NCBI RefSeq assembly: GCF_007753265.1
Contig: NZ_CP036349.1
Span: forward strand, 5,702,862-5,766,861
Origin: Botrimarina mediterranea
Lineage (GTDB): Bacteria; Planctomycetota; Planctomycetia; Pirellulales; Lacipirellulaceae
Reading direction: 5' to 3'
DNA: 64,000 nucleotides
Shown: piece after piece, positions 26,945 through 35,783 of the stretch
Position numbering within the stretch: the first letter of the stretch is position 1
Layout: each line of letters begins with the position of its first letter
The notes under the pieces: generated by a model
Databases searched by the model: none
What the model was told of the DNA's origin: nothing
What the model saw: only the letters and a program-made list of their open reading frames with translations
Made by a program: the position numbers and the translations under genes

Positions 26945-28534
26945 TCAGTTACAGCCGCAGTCCGCGACCGGGGCGCCGCAGCCGCAGTCAGCTGCCGGAG
27001 CGCTGCACGGGACTTCGACTTCCTGGGCGACCATCTTGCAGACGGTGACCTCAACTTCCTTGGTAACCGTGTGAGGGACCTGAACCGTGTAGGTCGAGGT
27101 CTTCTCTTGCGGCTCGCACTCGGTGTAGGTGACTTCCTTGGTCATCGTCTCGGGCACGCAGCGCGTGACCGTGACTTCCTTGGTGCGGGTCTCGGGGACG
27201 CACTTGGTCACGTTGACCATGCGGGTCTTGGTCTCGGGGACGCACTTGGTGACCGTATAGGTCTTGGTGCGCTCCTCGGGGACCATCTTGCAGACCTTGA
27301 CGGTCTTGGTCTTGGTCTCGGGGACGCACGAGGTGACCGTGTAGGTGCGGGTGCGCTCTTCGGGAACCATCTTGCAGACCTTGACGGTCTTGGTCTTGGT
27401 CTCGGGGACGCACTTCATCACCGTGTAGGTGCGGGTGCGCTCCTCGGCGCGGCACTTGGTCACGGTGACCGTACGGGTGCGCTCCTCGGTGGTGCACTTG
27501 GTCACGTTGTACGTGTAAGGCACCTCTTCGGTGACCTGCTCGTAGGTCGTGCAAGGCACTTCCTTGGTCTCGGTCGTGGGGACCCAGACCTTACGGCAAA
27601 CGGTCTTCGTGGCGCAGCCGCAGCCGCCGCAATCGCCGCCACAGGGCGACTCACAACCACAGCCCGAGTCGCAACCGCCGCAGGCCGAGCCACAGCCGTT
27701 CGACGAACCGCAGCCAACCTCAACCATCTGCGTCTCGTAGTGGCCGCCGCAGACCTGGACGGTCTTCATGGTGGTCACGGGGACGCACTTGGTGACGGTG
27801 CGAGTGGCTTCGACCGTCTCGGTGTGGGGGACCTGCACCGTGTAGGTCTGCGTGACCTCTTCGGTGTAAGGAACTTGAACCGTGTAGGTCGAGGTCTTCT
27901 CTTCGGGAACTTGGGTCATGACGGTGTACTCAACCGTCTTGTCCTCGTAAGAGGGGACCATGACCGTGTAGGTCTGGGTCTTCTCTTCGGTGACGGGGAC
28001 CATGACGGTGTACTCGACCGTCTTCTCCTCGTAAGAGGGGACCATGACCGTGTAAGTCGAGGTCTTCTCTTCCGTGACGGGGGTCATCACCGTGTAGGTC
28101 TGCTCGACCTCTTCGGTGACAGGGACCATAACGGTGTACTCGACCGTCTTGGTCTCGGGGACCTGCTTCATGACGGTGTACTCAACCGTCTTGGTCTTGG
28201 TCACGGGGACCATGACGGTGTAGGTGCGGGTCCGCTCTTCGGCGGTGTACTCGGTCGCGTTGACCGTCCGCATCTCGGTGACCTGCTGCGGGACGTAGAT
28301 GGTCTTGGTGACCATCGTCGGCGCCGCACAGGGCGCCGCCACTTCGCCGCAGCCGCCGCCACATCCATCGGCCGCTCCGCAGCCGTCGTCGCAACCACCG
28401 CCGCAGTCAGCGACCACAGCGCCGCAGCCCGACTCGCAAGCCGAACTGCTACCACACTTACGACAGGCCGAGGCCTGCGTGCCCAGAGCCAGCAGCATCG
28501 CTACCGACAGCAGGGCGACAAAAGATTGCCGCAT
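26945..28534 (-). CDS. YTV-repeat cysteine-rich cell-surface protein
   Basis: A 529-residue secreted protein of the planctomycete YTV type, described in Rhodopirellula as insoluble wall-associated cysteine-rich proteins. Signal peptide MRQSFVALLSVAMLLALGTQ ends before ACRKC. About 25 copies of a Tyr-Thr-Val-centred unit follow (for example EEKTSTYTVMVP, EERTRTYTVTSCVPETKTKT). Cys/Gly-rich blocks lie at the N-terminus (about 18-65), middle (about 265-310) and C-terminus (ADCGCGAPVADCGCN). The second half of the repeats also carries regularly spaced single Cys (VTKCVPE, VCKMVPE), suited to disulfide cross-linking of a proteinaceous wall (inference). A strong ribosome binding site (GGGAGGACA) precedes the ATG at 28534. 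A terminator follows. Confidence 0.95.
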   Translation of the reverse strand: MRQSFVALLSVAMLLALGTQASACRKCGSSSACESGCGAVVADCGGGCDDGCGAADGCGGGCGEVAAPCAAPTMVTKTIYVPQQVTEMRTVNATEYTAEERTRTYTVMVPVTKTKTVEYTVMKQVPETKTVEYTVMVPVTEEVEQTYTVMTPVTEEKTSTYTVMVPSYEEKTVEYTVMVPVTEEKTQTYTVMVPSYEDKTVEYTVMTQVPEEKTSTYTVQVPYTEEVTQTYTVQVPHTETVEATRTVTKCVPVTTMKTVQVCGGHYETQMVEVGCGSSNGCGSACGGCDSGCGCESPCGGDCGGCGCATKTVCRKVWVPTTETKEVPCTTYEQVTEEVPYTYNVTKCTTEERTRTVTVTKCRAEERTRTYTVMKCVPETKTKTVKVCKMVPEERTRTYTVTSCVPETKTKTVKVCKMVPEERTKTYTVTKCVPETKTRMVNVTKCVPETRTKEVTVTRCVPETMTKEVTYTECEPQEKTSTYTVQVPHTVTKEVEVTVCKMVAQEVEVPCSAPAADCGCGAPVADCGCN

Positions 28535-29117
28535 CGAGGGTGTCCTCCCAGAAAAAAATAGTGGTCGATTCAAAGCCGTCGGGCCTGCGAACGAGTCTGC
28601 GCGTTCAGTGCAACTCGCTCGCCAGCAGGGGGTGCGAAGGGAATCGGGGCTGATTCTATCTTGCCTAGACTCACCGTCAAGAAATCCCTCCCCACTTAAC
28701 CCATGCTGCCACAGCGGGTTCTTCAGGGCCCGATCTAAACGGAAAAACCGCCCTACGCAGCCCAGGAACGGCCAAACTTAGGTCACGCGATCGTCGGCGA
28801 CCACGGTTTGGCGCACAAATTATGTAGAAACCGCCAAACTTAATCTTGCGGCTTCTTGTCGCAGTGCGGCCACGCGCAGGCGAAACGTGAAAGGGGGAGA
28901 TGCGGCGTCGCGCAGCGTGAGAGAGCTGGCCCCCCCTCAACCAGAATGGCAGCCAAGCTGGCGAACGTGCCGCCAAGCGCCCAGCAATAAGCGTTGCGGA
29001 AGAAAAGAGTCTGAGCCGTGGGCGTTAGCCCACGGCTCAGACGTTATTTGGAGGCAATCGAGGGTTTCGACGAACCCTCTCGATCGGCCACTCTCGATCG
29101 GCCATCGACGCCGATCC
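28535..29117. other. 583-bp gap upstream of YTV gene
   Basis: Should hold the YTV promoter on the minus strand; the ribosome binding site is at 28541-28549. Two direct words GCCAAACTTA occur near 28770 and 28830 and could be regulatory. A terminator hairpin for the FKBP gene lies at 29000-29040. No gene seen. Confidence 0.5.
29000..29040 (-). terminator. Perfect 13-bp hairpin with T-rich tail, terminator of FKBP gene
   Basis: CTGAGCCGTGGGC, four-base loop, exact complement (29011-29040); on the minus strand it is followed by ACTCTTTTCT. It ends the FKBP gene about 75 bases downstream of its stop. The GCCGTGGGC...GCCCACGGC word looks like a dispersed repeat family. Confidence 0.75.
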
Positions 29118-29876
29118 TCAGTCAACGATATCGAGCAACTCGATGGTGAACACAAGCGTCTCGTTGGGGCCGATCGCGCCCGGCGCGCCACGCATGCCGT
29201 AGGCGATCTTCGCGGGCAGGGCGACCTCCCACTTCGAGCCGACCTTCATCATCTGTAGCGCTTCGGTCCAGCCGGCAATGACGCCGCCGACGGGGAACTC
29301 GGCCGGCGTGCCGCGCTTGTACGAGCTGTCGAAGACCTGGCCGTCGGTGAGCGTCCCCTCGTAGTGACAGCGGACGGTGTCCTCGGCCGTGGGGGTGGCG
29401 CCGTCGCCCTCGGTGATGACGCGGTACTGCAGACCCGACGCGGTCTCTTGCACGCCTTCCTTCGCGCGGTTCTCGGCGAGGAACTTCGTGCCGCGGGTCA
29501 GGTTCTCTTCGGCTTGCTGCGCCATTTCGGGGTTCACCTTCTTAAGCATCATGAGTTGAAAACGATCCATGACGGCGGCGATCTGCTCGTCCGTCAGTTG
29601 CGGCTGGGCGCCGCTGAGCCCGTCCTTCAGCCCCGCAACGACGGCGCCGAGATCGACCGGCGTCTCGTCCGCCGCCAGCCGGCTGCCGAAGTCGAGCCCC
29701 AGGCAGTAGCCCAGCTTCTCATTGAAGCGGGGGTCCTCGCCTTGTCCCGTCGCTGCCTCGCCCGCGGGGACGCCATCGGTCGCCGGCGCCGGGAGTTCGC
29801 CCACTTGCGCCAGCACCGAAGTCGCCGTGGCAAACGGGAAAACCGCAAAGACCAAAGCAGCGAGTGACAAACGCAT
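29118..29876 (-). CDS. FKBP-type peptidyl-prolyl cis-trans isomerase, exported
   Basis: 252 residues. Signal peptide MRLSLAALVFAVFPFATATS, then an N-terminal dimerisation-like helical domain (EKLGYCLGLDFGSRLA, LTDEQIAAVMDRFQ, GTKFLAENRAKEGVQ) as in FkpA/Mip proteins. The C-terminal FKBP domain has VRCHYEGTLTDGQVFDSSYK, GGVIAGWTEALQMMKVGSKW, LPAKIAYGMRG and ETLVFTIELLDI. It assists proline-limited folding in the periplasm. ATG at 29876 chosen for the signal peptide. Terminator at 29000-29040. Confidence 0.92.
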   Translation of the reverse strand: MRLSLAALVFAVFPFATATSVLAQVGELPAPATDGVPAGEAATGQGEDPRFNEKLGYCLGLDFGSRLAADETPVDLGAVVAGLKDGLSGAQPQLTDEQIAAVMDRFQLMMLKKVNPEMAQQAEENLTRGTKFLAENRAKEGVQETASGLQYRVITEGDGATPTAEDTVRCHYEGTLTDGQVFDSSYKRGTPAEFPVGGVIAGWTEALQMMKVGSKWEVALPAKIAYGMRGAPGAIGPNETLVFTIELLDIVD

Positions 29877-30099
29877 GGACGCAGAGTTCCGGAGGGTTCG
29901 GAGGGTGACAGCCGATTCGGCGGCGGGCCTAACAGGATACCACACCCCGCAGAACCCACCCAGGAGGCGGTCCGTAGCAAATGATCGCCAGACTCGAGGA
30001 GCGGGGCTAGAATGGGGCTAATCCCCAACGAGACTCTTCATCCGCCTGCATTAGCCGCCCTATCCCCTTCGCACGTTTTTGCCTTTCCTCCAGCTCCGC

Positions 30100-31260
30100 A
30101 TGGAATCGAGGCCTTCCTCACCGCCGCACCGGCTCCCTGTGGGGCCACGAACCGGCTTCACCCTGGTGGAGCTGCTGGTGGTGATCGCCATCATCGGCGT
30201 GCTCGTGGCGCTGCTGCTCCCGGCGGTGCAGTCGGCGCGCGAGGCGGCTCGGCGGACGCAGTGTGTGAACAATCAGAAGCAGCTGATGCTGGCGGTTCAC
30301 AACTACGAATCGTCGGTGGGCAAGCTTCCGCCGTCGGGACTGCTGGAGGTGTTTTCCAAAACCTATGCAAAGGAACCCTACGAAGCGGTGGACCAACGTT
30401 TTGGCCAGCAACTGAGCTGGAGCGTCATGATCCTCCCGTACCTCGAAGAAGGATCACTGGCCGATCAGTTCGACATGAGCAAGTCGGCGTTCGAGCAGCC
30501 GAACGAACCCCAAGAGATAACGCCCCCGGCCCTGTTGTGCCCTTCGGACGACGCCCGCTCGCGCTTTTTCTCCGACGCCGAGCTGACTCAGGGGAAGACG
30601 TTCGCCAAAGGCAACTACGCCGTTTACACCTCGACGATGCACACCGACTTGCAGCTGCTGTATCCCGCTTCATTCGTCGTCGGCGGTCTACCTCTGCGGC
30701 GTATCAGCGACGGTCTCACCGCGACGCTCGGCATCGCCGAGGTGCGATCGCACTTTGATACCAGCGACGAGCGCGGGGCGTGGGCGCTTGGCTGGAACGG
30801 CGCCTCGCTGCTGGCCCTCGACGCTCACCACGACAAAGCCAGCACGGGCTCCTTTACGTCTGAGTTCCTTATCAATGGTTCATTGCTTAACCGCATTCAG
30901 CTGCCGAACTATGTCGATCCCAATTCCTACAACAGCGATTCGAATCAACAGTTGATCGGCGACACGACTGTCCGCTGCCCGCCGCTCCGCAGCGAAGAGT
31001 GGATGATCCTCGTCCGGGACAAAATGCCTTGCCATCCGTGGCCAGGACTAACCGTACCCGTTACGAACGGACAGGTGGGCTTGGCTGGTTACCAATCCGC
31101 AGCCCCGCGAAGTCTTCACCCTGGTGGGGTCAACGGCGCCTATCTCGATGGCCGAGTCGAGTTCATCTCGGACGACGTCGATCCGGCCGCTCTAGCGGTC
31201 TCGATCGACATCCGTGACAACACGCTCGCCGAGGCGGTCAACGCCAGCACGAGCCGTTAA
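30100..31260 (+). CDS. DUF1559 pseudopilin-like protein
   Basis: 386 residues. The prepilin signature [20 protein letters not shown] near residue 24 begins a type IV pilin-like helix ([14 protein letters not shown]). DUF1559 features follow: [41 protein letters not shown], and the C-terminal H-x9-DG motif in [23 protein letters not shown]1559 proteins are hugely expanded in planctomycetes and thought to be exported by a type II secretion/pilin-like route. ATG at 30100 chosen over an in-frame TTG 21 bases upstream. Confidence 0.92.
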   Translation: MESRPSSPPHRLPVGPRTGFTLVELLVVIAIIGVLVALLLPAVQSAREAARRTQCVNNQKQLMLAVHNYESSVGKLPPSGLLEVFSKTYAKEPYEAVDQRFGQQLSWSVMILPYLEEGSLADQFDMSKSAFEQPNEPQEITPPALLCPSDDARSRFFSDAELTQGKTFAKGNYAVYTSTMHTDLQLLYPASFVVGGLPLRRISDGLTATLGIAEVRSHFDTSDERGAWALGWNGASLLALDAHHDKASTGSFTSEFLINGSLLNRIQLPNYVDPNSYNSDSNQQLIGDTTVRCPPLRSEEWMILVRDKMPCHPWPGLTVPVTNGQVGLAGYQSAAPRSLHPGGVNGAYLDGRVEFISDDVDPAALAVSIDIRDNTLAEAVNASTSR

Positions 31261-31480
31261 GCGGTCAGCAGCGACTCGCTCGGGCTCCCCGTCTCTCGGA
31301 AGGGCCCCGCCTATCCCGCCTGGACGCCCCCCCTTTGAAGGGCGATGATAGGGGGCTAGCCGCCACCGGCCCTCCGGGCGCTGACGCTTACGGCTCGCCG
31401 TCCACGATGTGGGGGGCAGTTGCTAGCTACGGGCGGCGCCGCCACCTGCCCCCCTCCTTCCGTCTCACCCGCCGCGCGCC
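31261..31480. repeat. Leader region of cysD with partial dispersed-repeat copies
   Basis: Contains CTCCGGGCGCTGACGCTTAC at about 31372-31397, a partial copy of the family at 34880-34971 and 35711-35740. Just upstream of cysD lie GGGGGGCAG (about 31411) and CTGCCCCCC (about 31447), which can pair. No gene seen. Confidence 0.55.
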
Positions 31481-32389
31481 GTGTCCTACAATCTCACGCA
31501 CCTCAAGCAGCTCGAAGCGGAAAGCATCCACATCATCCGCGAGGTCGCCGCCGAGTTCGAGAACCCGGTGATGCTCTACTCGATCGGCAAGGACTCCGCT
31601 TGCATGGTCCGCCTCGCGGAGAAGGCGTTCTACCCGGGCAAGCCGCCATTCCCGCTGATGCACGTCGATACGACGTGGAAGTTCAAGGAGATGATCGAGT
31701 TCCGTGAGAACCTGATCCGTAAAGAACTCGGCTGGGACCTGATTGTCCACATCAACGAAGAAGGCGTGAAGCAGGGTATCGGCCCCTTCACGCACGGCAG
31801 TAAGGTCCACACCGACACCATGAAAACGGTGGCCCTCAAGCAGGCGCTCGACAAGCATCGCTTCGACGCGGCCTTCGGCGGCGCCCGGCGTGACGAAGAG
31901 AAGTCCCGCGCCAAGGAACGCGTCTACAGTTTCCGCGACAAGTTCCATCGCTGGGACCCCAAGAACCAACGCCCCGAGCTGTGGAACCTCTACAACGGCC
32001 GCGTCAACAAGGGCGAGTCGATCCGCGTCTTCCCGCTGTCGAACTGGACCGAACTCGACGTGTGGCAGTACATCCACCTCGAAAACATCCCGATCCCCGA
32101 CCTCTACTTCGCCGCCAAACGCCCGGTCGTGATGAAGGACGGCGTCCTGATCAACGTCAACGACGACCGCATGCCGATCGAGGAAGGCGAAGTCATCGAA
32201 GAGCGGATGGTCCGCTTCCGCACGCTCGGCTGCTACCCGCTAACCGGCGCCGTCGAGAGCACCGCCACGACGCTCCCCGAGATCATCCAAGAAATGCTGC
32301 TCACCACGACGAGCGAGCGACAGGGACGCGTCATCGACCACGACCAAGCGGGCTCAATGGAAGAGAAGAAGAAAGAAGGCTACTTCTAA
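31481..32389 (+). CDS. cysD: Sulfate adenylyltransferase subunit 2 (CysD)
   Basis: Forms adenosine phosphosulfate from ATP and sulfate together with CysN. 302 residues. PP-loop [20 protein letters not shown], then [72 protein letters not shown] and the C-terminal [20 protein letters not shown] all match CysD. Starts with GTG. Its partner cysNC lies 478 bases downstream instead of adjacent, because a four-helix-bundle gene with inverted ends sits between them. Confidence 0.96.
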   Translation: MSYNLTHLKQLEAESIHIIREVAAEFENPVMLYSIGKDSACMVRLAEKAFYPGKPPFPLMHVDTTWKFKEMIEFRENLIRKELGWDLIVHINEEGVKQGIGPFTHGSKVHTDTMKTVALKQALDKHRFDAAFGGARRDEEKSRAKERVYSFRDKFHRWDPKNQRPELWNLYNGRVNKGESIRVFPLSNWTELDVWQYIHLENIPIPDLYFAAKRPVVMKDGVLINVNDDRMPIEEGEVIEERMVRFRTLGCYPLTGAVESTATTLPEIIQEMLLTTTSERQGRVIDHDQAGSMEEKKKEGYF

Positions 32390-32390
32390 G

Positions 32391-32430
32391 CGAATGACGA
32401 AGCACGAATGACGAATGACGAACGCAAGCG
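32391..32430. repeat. Left heptamer-built inverted end of the four-helix-bundle cassette
   Basis: Reads AATGACG, AAGCACG, AATGACG, AATGACG, AACGCAAGCG. It starts two bases after the cysD stop and contains the ATG of the four-helix-bundle gene at 32415. Its reverse complement, with two extra heptamers, is at 32811-32863. Confidence 0.9.
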
Positions 32431-32786
32431 GGGAACAGCGTCCATACGACCTGGAAGAACGAACCGCGACGTTCGGCGAAGCGGCTATCGACTTTGCAAT
32501 GTCGCTCAAGCGGTCTCCAGTTGCCTCACCTCTGATCTCTCAGTTCGTTCGTTCAGCTACGAGTGTTGGCGCCAATTATTGCGAAGCGGACGATGCTGAA
32601 TCGAAGAAAGACTTCAGGCACAAGATTGCAATTAGTCGCAAAGAAGCCCGTGAAACCAAGCATTGGCTGAGGATGATTGCGAGGGCGTGTCCTGAGTCGA
32701 AAGAGAATGCTCGCCATCTATGGCAAGAGACGAAAGAACTTCACCTGATCCTGTCAAAAATACTCCGCAACACGAAGCCCAACTGA
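32415..32786 (+). CDS. Four-helix-bundle protein (S23 / 23S intervening-sequence protein family)
   Basis: 123 residues, all helical. Family hallmarks: LEERTATFGEAAIDFAMSLK, SQFVRSATSVGANYCEADDA, KKDFRHKIAISRKEARETKH and WLRMIARACP. The family (TIGR02436) includes proteins encoded in intervening sequences of some 23S rRNAs and relatives of the Avd accessory protein of diversity-generating retroelements. Its cellular role is not established. The start codon lies inside the left inverted repeat, so the first residues (MTNASGE) are repeat-derived. It is wedged between cysD and cysNC, on the same strand. Confidence 0.88.
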   Translation: MTNASGEQRPYDLEERTATFGEAAIDFAMSLKRSPVASPLISQFVRSATSVGANYCEADDAESKKDFRHKIAISRKEARETKHWLRMIARACPESKENARHLWQETKELHLILSKILRNTKPN

Positions 32787-32810
32787 CCTGATTCTTGGCG
32801 GCCCGAGCAT

Positions 32811-32863
32811 CGCTTGCGTTCGTCATTCGTCATTCGTCATTCGTCATTCGTGCTTCGTCATTT
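32811..32863. repeat. Right heptamer-built inverted end of the four-helix-bundle cassette
   Basis: CGCTTGCGTT followed by CGTCATT words: the exact complement of the left end (32391-32430) with two additional 7-base units. It ends five bases before the cysNC ATG and would include or abut its ribosome binding site. Confidence 0.9.
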
Positions 32864-32867
32864 CTGT

Positions 32868-34805
32868 ATGAGCCACCAAAGCGAACTAATCGCCACCGAC
32901 ATCGACGCCTACCTCAAGCAGCACGAGCACAAGGAGCTTCTGCGCTTCTTGACGTGCGGTTCGGTCGATGACGGCAAGAGCACCCTCATTGGGATGCTGC
33001 TCTACGAGTCGAAGATGATCTATGAGGATCAGCTCGCCGCGATCGAGCAGGCCTCCGTGACGCACGGCACCACCGGCGGAAAGTTCGACCCGGCGCTGCT
33101 CACCGACGGCCTCAAGGCCGAGCGTGAGCAGGGCATTACGATCGACGTGGCGTATCGCTACTTCTCGACGGCCAAGCGCAAGTTCATCATCGCGGACACG
33201 CCGGGGCACGAGCAGTACACCCGCAACATGGCGACCGGCGCCAGCACGTGCGACCTGGCGATCATCCTCGTCGACGCCCGGCCGGGGCACGGCGTGATTA
33301 CGCAGACGCGGCGGCACTCGTTCATCGTGTCGCTCTTGGGGATCAAGCACGTGCTGATCGCCGTCAACAAGATGGACCTCGTCGATTGGTCCGAGGAACG
33401 CTTCGAAGAGATCAAGCGCGACTACCGCGAGTTCGCCACCCGGCTCGACATGCCGGACCAGCACTTCATCCCGATCAGCGCGCTCAACGGCGACAACCTG
33501 ATCGAGCGCAGCCCGAACTCGCCGTGGTACGAGGGCTCGACCCTGATGCACCACCTCGAGAACGTCCACATCGCCAGCGACCGCAACCTGATCGACTTCC
33601 GCCTGCCGGTGCAGTACGTCAACCGCCCGAACCTCGACTTCCGCGGCTTCTGCGGAACGCTCGCGTCGGGCAAGGTCCGCGTCGGCGATGAGGTGATGGC
33701 GCTCCCCTCGAAGCGAAAGAGCCGCATCGAGCGGATTGTCACGTTCGACGGCGACCTCGAAGAAGCGTTCTGCCCGCAAGCGGTCACCGTCACGCTCGAG
33801 GACGAGATCGATGTCTCGCGCGGCGACATGCTCGTGCGGCCCGACAACCTACCGACGGTCGCCGACAAGTTCGACGCGACCGTGGTCTGGATGTCGGACG
33901 ACGCCTTGCTCCCGGGTAAGCAGTACCTCATCAAGCAAGGGACCCAGACCACGCCGGGCCGTGTCAGCACGCTGCGTTACCGCATCGACGTCAACACGCT
34001 CCACCGCGAGCCGACGCCGACGCTCGGTCTCAACGAGATCGGCCGCTGCCGCTTCGAGCTCGAACGGCCGATCGCGATGGACGGCTACCGCGCCAACCGC
34101 GCGACCGGCGCATTCATCGTCATCGACCGGATGACGAACATCACGGTCGGCGCGGGCATGATCCTCGACCGCACCGCGGCGACCGACAAGCAAGAGGCGT
34201 GGGACACCGAAGCGGCCGAGGGCCTCGTCGCCGCGACGAGCGCCGTCACCGACGAGGAACGCACCGCGCGATACGGCCAGAAGCCGGCGACGGTGCTGCT
34301 CACCGGCCCGCCCGCCTCGGGCAAGTCGCCGATCGCCGCGGCGGTCGAGCGCCTGCTGTTCGAGCAGGGCCGCGCTGTCGTCGCGATCGACGGCCAGACG
34401 CTTCGTCGCGGCCTTTCGCGCGACCTGGGCTTCTCACTCGCCGACCGCAGCGAGAACGTCCGCCGCGTCGCCGAGGTCGCCAAGACGATCAACGACGCCG
34501 GCCTGATCACGATCGCCGCGCTAGTCGCCCCGCAAGAAGAGGTCCGCCAGAAGGCGGCCGAAGTCGTCGGCGCCGAGCGGTTCCTGGTAGTCCACGTCGA
34601 CGCCCCCGAGTCGTGGCGCCGCGAGCACGACGACCAAGGCGTCTACGCCAAAGCCGACGCGGGCGAGATCCCGAACCTTGCCGGCGTGTCGCTCGACTAC
34701 GAGCCGCCCACAAAGCCCGACCTGGTGGTGAAGCCCGCGGACAAGTCGATTGAGGAATGCGCCGCGGCGGTGGTGAAGATGCTGAGTGAACGGGGGATTA
34801 TTTGA
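32868..34805 (+). CDS. cysN: Bifunctional sulfate adenylyltransferase subunit 1 / APS kinase (CysNC)
   Basis: 645 residues. The N-terminal CysN GTPase has G1 [20 protein letters not shown]3 [19 protein letters not shown] and G4 [10 protein letters not shown], then two beta-barrel domains. From about residue 475 comes a CysC APS-kinase domain: [60 protein letters not shown] and KPDLVVKP. It activates sulfate to PAPS. The P-loop reads GKSP where GKST/GKTT is usual; the Mg-binding Ser is kept. ATG at 32868 chosen; upstream frame lies in the heptamer repeat. A TAGGGTCC palindrome starts five bases after the stop. Confidence 0.95.
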   Translation: MSHQSELIATDIDAYLKQHEHKELLRFLTCGSVDDGKSTLIGMLLYESKMIYEDQLAAIEQASVTHGTTGGKFDPALLTDGLKAEREQGITIDVAYRYFSTAKRKFIIADTPGHEQYTRNMATGASTCDLAIILVDARPGHGVITQTRRHSFIVSLLGIKHVLIAVNKMDLVDWSEERFEEIKRDYREFATRLDMPDQHFIPISALNGDNLIERSPNSPWYEGSTLMHHLENVHIASDRNLIDFRLPVQYVNRPNLDFRGFCGTLASGKVRVGDEVMALPSKRKSRIERIVTFDGDLEEAFCPQAVTVTLEDEIDVSRGDMLVRPDNLPTVADKFDATVVWMSDDALLPGKQYLIKQGTQTTPGRVSTLRYRIDVNTLHREPTPTLGLNEIGRCRFELERPIAMDGYRANRATGAFIVIDRMTNITVGAGMILDRTAATDKQEAWDTEAAEGLVAATSAVTDEERTARYGQKPATVLLTGPPASGKSPIAAAVERLLFEQGRAVVAIDGQTLRRGLSRDLGFSLADRSENVRRVAEVAKTINDAGLITIAALVAPQEEVRQKAAEVVGAERFLVVHVDAPESWRREHDDQGVYAKADAGEIPNLAGVSLDYEPPTKPDLVVKPADKSIEECAAAVVKMLSERGII

Positions 34806-34810
34806 ACTAG

Positions 34811-34830
34811 TAGGGTCCGCTGTGAGGACC
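34811..34830 (+). repeat. TAGGGTCC palindromic repeat, copy E
   Basis: TAGGGTCCGCTGTGAGGACC, one mismatch to the consensus, followed by GTTCGTTGGATTC as in copy B. Five bases after the cysNC TGA. Confidence 0.85.
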
Positions 34831-34879
34831 GTTCGTTGGATTCAAACCTTTCGATCGCTTTTCAACGCAAGAAGACTGA

Positions 34880-34971
34880 GAGCCGGAACCCGTCAGCGCC
34901 CGGAGTGAAGCGGACGCTCGCTCTCCAAACGTGCACCCGCTTCAACTCCGGGCGCTGACGCGTTCCGGCTC
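34880..34971. repeat. Hairpin GAGCCGGAAC...GTTCCGGCTC upstream of pseudopilin gene
   Basis: Left arm GAGCCGGAACCCGTCAGCGC continuing CCGGAGTGAAGCGG; right arm CCGCTTCAACTCCGGGCGCT continuing GACGCGTTCCGGCTC. Half-copies occur at 31372-31397 and 35711-35740. Confidence 0.85.
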
Positions 34972-35008
34972 CCTGACTACCTGTTCGCTTTCCTAAACGT
35001 GGGGCGAC

Positions 35009-35602
35009 ATGATGGCTTCAGCGCTCAAGCGTGCGGTCACCCTCGTCGAACTCCTCGTTGTGCTGGCGATCATCGGCGCGCTGCTCGCCTTGCTCTTCCC
35101 CGCGGTCCAGGGGGCTCGCCACCAGGCGCGACTGGGCGTCTGCAAGAACCACATCCGGCAGATCGACATCGCCGTTCGTAGTTGCTGGAGCGCTCAACAG
35201 AAGCCGCCGGACCCGCTCAGCGATTGGCCCGTGGCGATCTTGCACTGGATCGAAGAGCAGCCGCTCGCCGACCGGATGAAGTCGACGCCGCGCGATGTGT
35301 GGTCGCCCGAGGCGTGGCCCCTGCTACTGCGATGTCCCTTTCAACCGGAGGAAGCCGGCGACCAGCGTCACTACGCTTGGATCGTCACCTCACCCCCTAA
35401 GCCGGGCGACGACTGGCCTTTCCCGACCTTCCGTGACACCGAGCGAATCGATCCGGCAGCGCCGGCTCGACCGTGGTTCGACGGCGCGGTGTTGCTCGTG
35501 AACGAAGCTCGGCTCATCATCGATAACGGGCGTGGGCCGCATCCGGGTGGAACGGTTCACGAGGCGCGGAACGGCGGCGAAACCAGCATCGTGGCTCCTT
35601 AG
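35009..35602 (+). CDS. Short pseudopilin-like protein (reduced DUF1559 type)
   Basis: 197 residues. Prepilin-type start [20 protein letters not shown] and pilin helix ([20 protein letters not shown]) as in DUF1559, but about half the usual length. The usual N-N-x-K-Q and H-x9-DG motifs are degenerate ([28 protein letters not shown]). Six Trp residues lie in the middle. It may be a shortened paralogue using the same export machinery. Start ATGATG at 35009/35012. It is flanked on both sides by the GAGCCGGAAC repeat family. Confidence 0.8.
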   Translation: MMASALKRAVTLVELLVVLAIIGALLALLFPAVQGARHQARLGVCKNHIRQIDIAVRSCWSAQQKPPDPLSDWPVAILHWIEEQPLADRMKSTPRDVWSPEAWPLLLRCPFQPEEAGDQRHYAWIVTSPPKPGDDWPFPTFRDTERIDPAAPARPWFDGAVLLVNEARLIIDNGRGPHPGGTVHEARNGGETSIVAP

Positions 35603-35627
35603 CCCGCCCAACGCGATGACGCCATCA

Positions 35628-35708
35628 ATTAACCACGGATGACACGGATTGCTCGGATCGAGGTGGCGCTGACTCATCCGTGATATCCGTGTCATCCGTG
35701 GTTCTCAA
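35628..35708. repeat. Hairpin of ACACGGAT words after short pseudopilin gene
   Basis: AATTAACCACGGATGACACG...GATTGCTCGGAT opposes ATCCGTGATATCCGTGTCAT...CCGTGGTT. Followed directly by a half-copy of the GAGCCGGAAC family (35711-35740). Confidence 0.85.
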
Positions 35709-35783
35709 TCGCAACTCCGGGCGCTGACGCGTTCCGGCTCCATTTCTAATCGGGGGTGTGCGTAGCGAGGGGCGTGCGGTCGC

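Noticed and set aside
27071-28561. Long plus-strand open frame (about 496 codons) opposite the YTV gene
   Set aside because: Low-complexity Gly/Asp/Leu mirror of the YTV repeats; the minus strand has signal peptide, ribosome binding site and terminator.
32391-32863. Short regularly repeated units as a possible CRISPR array
   Set aside because: The heptamers are contiguous with no unique spacers, and the two runs are inverted, not a spaced direct-repeat array.
32814-32867. Extended start for CysNC ([16 protein letters not shown])
   Set aside because: This is translation of the heptamer repeat; the ATG at 32868 opens the CysN family sequence.
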